Below, one piece after another: positions 61,950 through 64,000 of a stretch of DNA of 64,000 nt (position 1 is its first letter; every line of letters begins with the position of its first letter). This stretch comes from Myxococcales bacterium (lineage in GTDB: Bacteria; Myxococcota_A; Polyangia; Nannocystales; Nannocystaceae). Below the pieces are notes generated by a model that made no database searches, was not told where the DNA came from, and worked only from the letters and a program-made list of their open reading frames with translations. The translations under genes were made by a program, and so were the position numbers. The stretch lies in NCBI GenBank assembly GCA_020633335.1, contig JACKDU010000010.1:361690-425689 (forward strand). Direction: 5' to 3'.

Positions 61950-62162
61950 TCACCGGCGGGGCCGGAGCGCGCACGCGATCTGGTAGGTGGTGTAGGCGCC
62001 GAGGGCGAAGCCGACGACGCCCGCGGCCGAGACCGAGAGCGCCCAGCGAAGCCGCGCGGCGTTCACCAGGGCGTCTCGCTCGCGGCGCAGGGCCTCGTCG
62101 ATCGTCTCGTCGGTGGTGGTGTAGTTGCGGCGTTCGGGCACGGCGAGTCCTCGGGTGGTCAT
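61950..62162 (-). CDS. 70-residue single-span membrane protein
   Basis: Start overlaps the stop of the upstream large gene by 4 bases (ATGA). A polar N-terminal helix (TDETIDEALRRERDALVNAA) is followed by one membrane segment (WALSVSAAGVVGFALGAYTTY) and a basic end (ACALRPRR). Opposite in overall charge pattern to the 66-residue protein. Function unknown. Confidence 0.72.
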   Translation of the reverse strand: MTTRGLAVPERRNYTTTDETIDEALRRERDALVNAARLRWALSVSAAGVVGFALGAYTTYQIACALRPRR

Positions 62163-64000
62163 GCTTGGTCGGCTTCCTCTCCGGCCTCGGCGCGCGCCTC
62201 GGCCTCGAAGGCGGCGTCGCTCTCCGCCAGGGCCTCCTCGCTGATCCGCGAGAGGTCGACGATCGCCGGGCCCCCAAAGAGGCCGCCCTGGCCCGCCGCG
62301 CAGCTCTCGGCGAGCTTCTGCGACTGGCGCGCGATGTGGCGCGCGACCCGGCGGAGGCGCTCGTAGGCCGCCCCGTAGGCGCCTTGGTTGACGCGATCGC
62401 GGGCCTGCCGGTAGTAGCCGAGCGCGGTTCGGAGCAGGCTCGTCGCCTCCTCCTTCGCCGCGCCCTGGCAGCTCGGCGCGTCGATCAGCGCCCGCGCGAG
62501 GAGAAGACACTTGCGGGCCTGCTCCAGCGCTAGCGGCGTCTTCCGCAGGGTCGTCGCAAGGTTGTCGTAGAGCCCCCAGATCTCGCGGAGGAAGTCGTCG
62601 TCCTTCTCGTCCGAGTCGAAGTAGTAGAGCGCGTCATGGGGCCCGAGCGGCGGCCCCTCGTTGCCCCGGTGCTCGATGTTTTCGATCTCGATCTCGTCGT
62701 CGTCGATCCGGTCGCCTGCCAGCACCCGGACGTAGCGACGCGAGACGCCGGCCTCGTCCTCGCGCATCACGTAGTAGCCGGCGCTCGCCGTGCCGCGCAG
62801 GTAGCCCGACCTCAGGAGCAAGCGCTCGCGCTCGCCGCTCTGGTCGACCTCGAGGGCGTCCTCGGCCCGCATCTCCACGTCCTTGATCTGGTCGCGGATC
62901 CGGGTCAGGAGCGCCTCGAGATCGTAGGCGCTGGGATCGACGGGCTCGCGCCGGGCACGGCGTCGCTTCGAGCGCGCATCGACCTCGGGCTCGTTGCGGT
63001 CGCTGTAGAGGTAGTTGTGGATCCACTCGCGGATCGAGGTCCACTCCGTCGGCCACGCGGTCGCTAGATCGGAGGCCGTCGGGATGTCGCCGGCGAGGTC
63101 TCCGAGGGCCGCGACGAGCTCCTGGTAGCCCCCAGGGTCGCGGGCAGCTTCGCGGATCCGGTCGAGCTCTTCGCTCTCTTGCTGGGCCCGCCGACGCTCG
63201 ACCGCCGCCTGGATCGACGCGCTGAGCGAAGGTCCCTCCTCGCTCGTGGGAGCGCTCGGCGCGGGCTCAACCTCGGCCGGCTCACCCTCGATCGGCGAAG
63301 GTGTGGCCGCGGGCGTCTCCTTGCCAACCTCGGCCTTCTCGCCCTTCTTCGCCGCCTCCTCGGCCGCCCTCCGCTCACGCGCGGTCGCGTCCGCCGCTCG
63401 CTGGACCTCGGGCGGGATCCGCTGGCCCCACCATAGGCGCGCGGCCGCGTTGAGCTCGTACCCCGAAAGACCCGAGCCCGGCGCCAGGCTGAGGAATCGC
63501 GCGTACCCCTCCTGCGTCCACGGCAGCAGCTCGACCCCCCCCGGCACAGCGCCCTCGACCAGCCGCAGCGCGTCTCCCTCGATCGCCGGTAGCCGGAGCC
63601 GCTCGCCCGCCGCAGCCGTGCGCACCCGATCGGCGATCTCCGGCCAAACACGGGCCCGAAATGCCTCGCTCGCGCCGTCGAAGGTCGCCCCCAGAAGCGT
63701 CTCCAACGTCGAGCTCGCCGCCACCTCGCGGGCCTCGCGGACCATCTTCGCGTCGTCGTCGGCCGGCCACCGCGCTGCGAGCCCAAAGCTCGCCACCCCG
63801 AACGCCGACCCGAGGTCGCTCGGGTGGCGCGCGTGCCAGCGGGCGCTCCCGGCCTCGCGGATGGCGATTTTCTGGGCCGCGTCGGGATCCGCCGCGTCGA
63901 TCGGCCGGCCGATCTCGACGAAGCTCCCGGGCTCGGCCTCGGAGCCGAGGCGCAGGCCGTCGTAGAGCGGGATCCCATCGGGCGCCGTCAGGAAGATCAA
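62159..64000 (-). CDS. Large protein of unknown function, cut by the window edge
   Basis: At least 613 residues; the reading frame is open up to position 64000 (a TTG there could be a start, but more likely the gene continues). N-terminal visible part LTAPDGIPLYDGLRLGSEAE and a helical and beta mix to about residue 190; a Glu/Lys/Pro-rich low-complexity stretch (about 195-260, KKGEKAEVGKETPAATPSP) then helices (QAAVERRRAQQESEELDRIR; DLEALLTRIRDQIKDVEMR). A later beta-rich segment (LLLRSGYLRGTASAGYYVM; RYVRVLAGDRIDDDE) is followed by a long helical C-terminus rich in Arg/Ala. No signal seen. First gene of the visible operon; could be a structural or transfer component. Confidence 0.75.
   Translation of the reverse strand: MIFLTAPDGIPLYDGLRLGSEAEPGSFVEIGRPIDAADPDAAQKIAIREAGSARWHARHPSDLGSAFGVASFGLAARWPADDDAKMVREAREVAASSTLETLLGATFDGASEAFRARVWPEIADRVRTAAAGERLRLPAIEGDALRLVEGAVPGGVELLPWTQEGYARFLSLAPGSGLSGYELNAAARLWWGQRIPPEVQRAADATARERRAAEEAAKKGEKAEVGKETPAATPSPIEGEPAEVEPAPSAPTSEEGPSLSASIQAAVERRRAQQESEELDRIREAARDPGGYQELVAALGDLAGDIPTASDLATAWPTEWTSIREWIHNYLYSDRNEPEVDARSKRRRARREPVDPSAYDLEALLTRIRDQIKDVEMRAEDALEVDQSGERERLLLRSGYLRGTASAGYYVMREDEAGVSRRYVRVLAGDRIDDDEIEIENIEHRGNEGPPLGPHDALYYFDSDEKDDDFLREIWGLYDNLATTLRKTPLALEQARKCLLLARALIDAPSCQGAAKEEATSLLRTALGYYRQARDRVNQGAYGAAYERLRRVARHIARQSQKLAESCAAGQGGLFGGPAIVDLSRISEEALAESDAAFEAEARAEAGEEADQA

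Larger units (their letters stand above)
56377..64000 (-). mobile_element. One end of an integrated element (left boundary near 56.4 kb)
   Basis: Eight genes on one strand with overlaps or gaps under 45 bases end in a tyrosine integrase: large unknown protein, small membrane protein, acidic coiled-coil exported protein, 66-residue membrane protein, tail-anchored protein, ParA-like, Mom/XF1762-like, integrase. Apart from the integrase, ParA and Mom-like genes nothing is recognisable, unlike the housekeeping neighbours. No capsid, terminase, relaxase or replication gene is inside the window; the other end lies beyond 64,000. Plasmid, phage, satellite or conjugative element cannot be told apart. 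Confidence 0.75.

Noticed and set aside
60524..62162. Toxin-antitoxin pair among the small element genes
   Set aside because: Both small proteins are membrane-spanning, and no antitoxin-like DNA-binding partner is coupled to them.

Overview
The window is about 64 kb of very GC-rich DNA that looks like a myxobacterial chromosome (phylum Myxococcota, perhaps Nannocystis-like; the lineage is my inference). Gram-negative envelope genes (OmpH/Skp paralogues, FabZ, BamB/YfgM-like proteins, many lipoprotein signals) sit beside FHA proteins, a PP2C phosphatase, a kinase-like protein, von Willebrand A lipoproteins, an enhancer-binding regulator and a PilZ protein. Genes are tightly packed, and start/stop overlaps of the ATGA or GTGA type are common. 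No rRNA, tRNA or CRISPR array was found.

Layout. 1-4.3 kb: the 5' end of an rRNA methyltransferase, a degenerate SGNH-like lipoprotein, and an epimerase/PP2C/FHA cluster. 4.4-13.8 kb: a lipoprotein plus zinc phospholipase-like pair, a SUKH-TPR protein ending in an AT-hook, an FHA-CpaF protein that has lost its ATPase motifs, a CcmH-like protein, a peroxiredoxin and unknown exported proteins. 14-24 kb: a bamB/yfgM-der-era neighbourhood with a VWA lipoprotein inserted, then PilZ and HEAT-repeat proteins. 24-29 kb: two low-complexity membrane proteins, one of them a pseudokinase with an apparent frameshift and four RGWTM motifs. 29-33 kb: yicC-gmk-spoT. 33-39 kb: exported proteins, a peptide-binding lipoprotein, a NADAR enzyme and a second VWA lipoprotein. 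39-46 kb: a Gld-type ABC transporter operon. 46-56 kb: nnrDE; folP-cdaA-cdaR-glmM (cyclic di-AMP and cell wall precursor synthesis); an FHA enhancer-binding protein; a tiny gene with its own promoter and terminator; and skp-skp-fabZ-lipoprotein.

The last 7.6 kb (56.4-64 kb) is different. It is a single leftward operon of at least eight genes ending in a tyrosine integrase fused to an excisionase-like helix-turn-helix. It also encodes a Mom/XF1762-like acetyltransferase-fold protein, a ParA-like protein whose P-loop lysine is serine, four membrane or exported proteins of unknown family, and a large unknown protein cut by the window edge. I read this as one end of an uncharacterised integrated element, and it is the best candidate for a new system here.

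A second theme is catalytic decay in signalling proteins: a pseudokinase, a pseudo-CpaF ATPase, an enhancer-binding protein with an altered GAFTGA loop, an SGNH-fold protein without its serine or histidine, and the deviant ParA. All family assignments come from motif recognition by eye; no database search was run.
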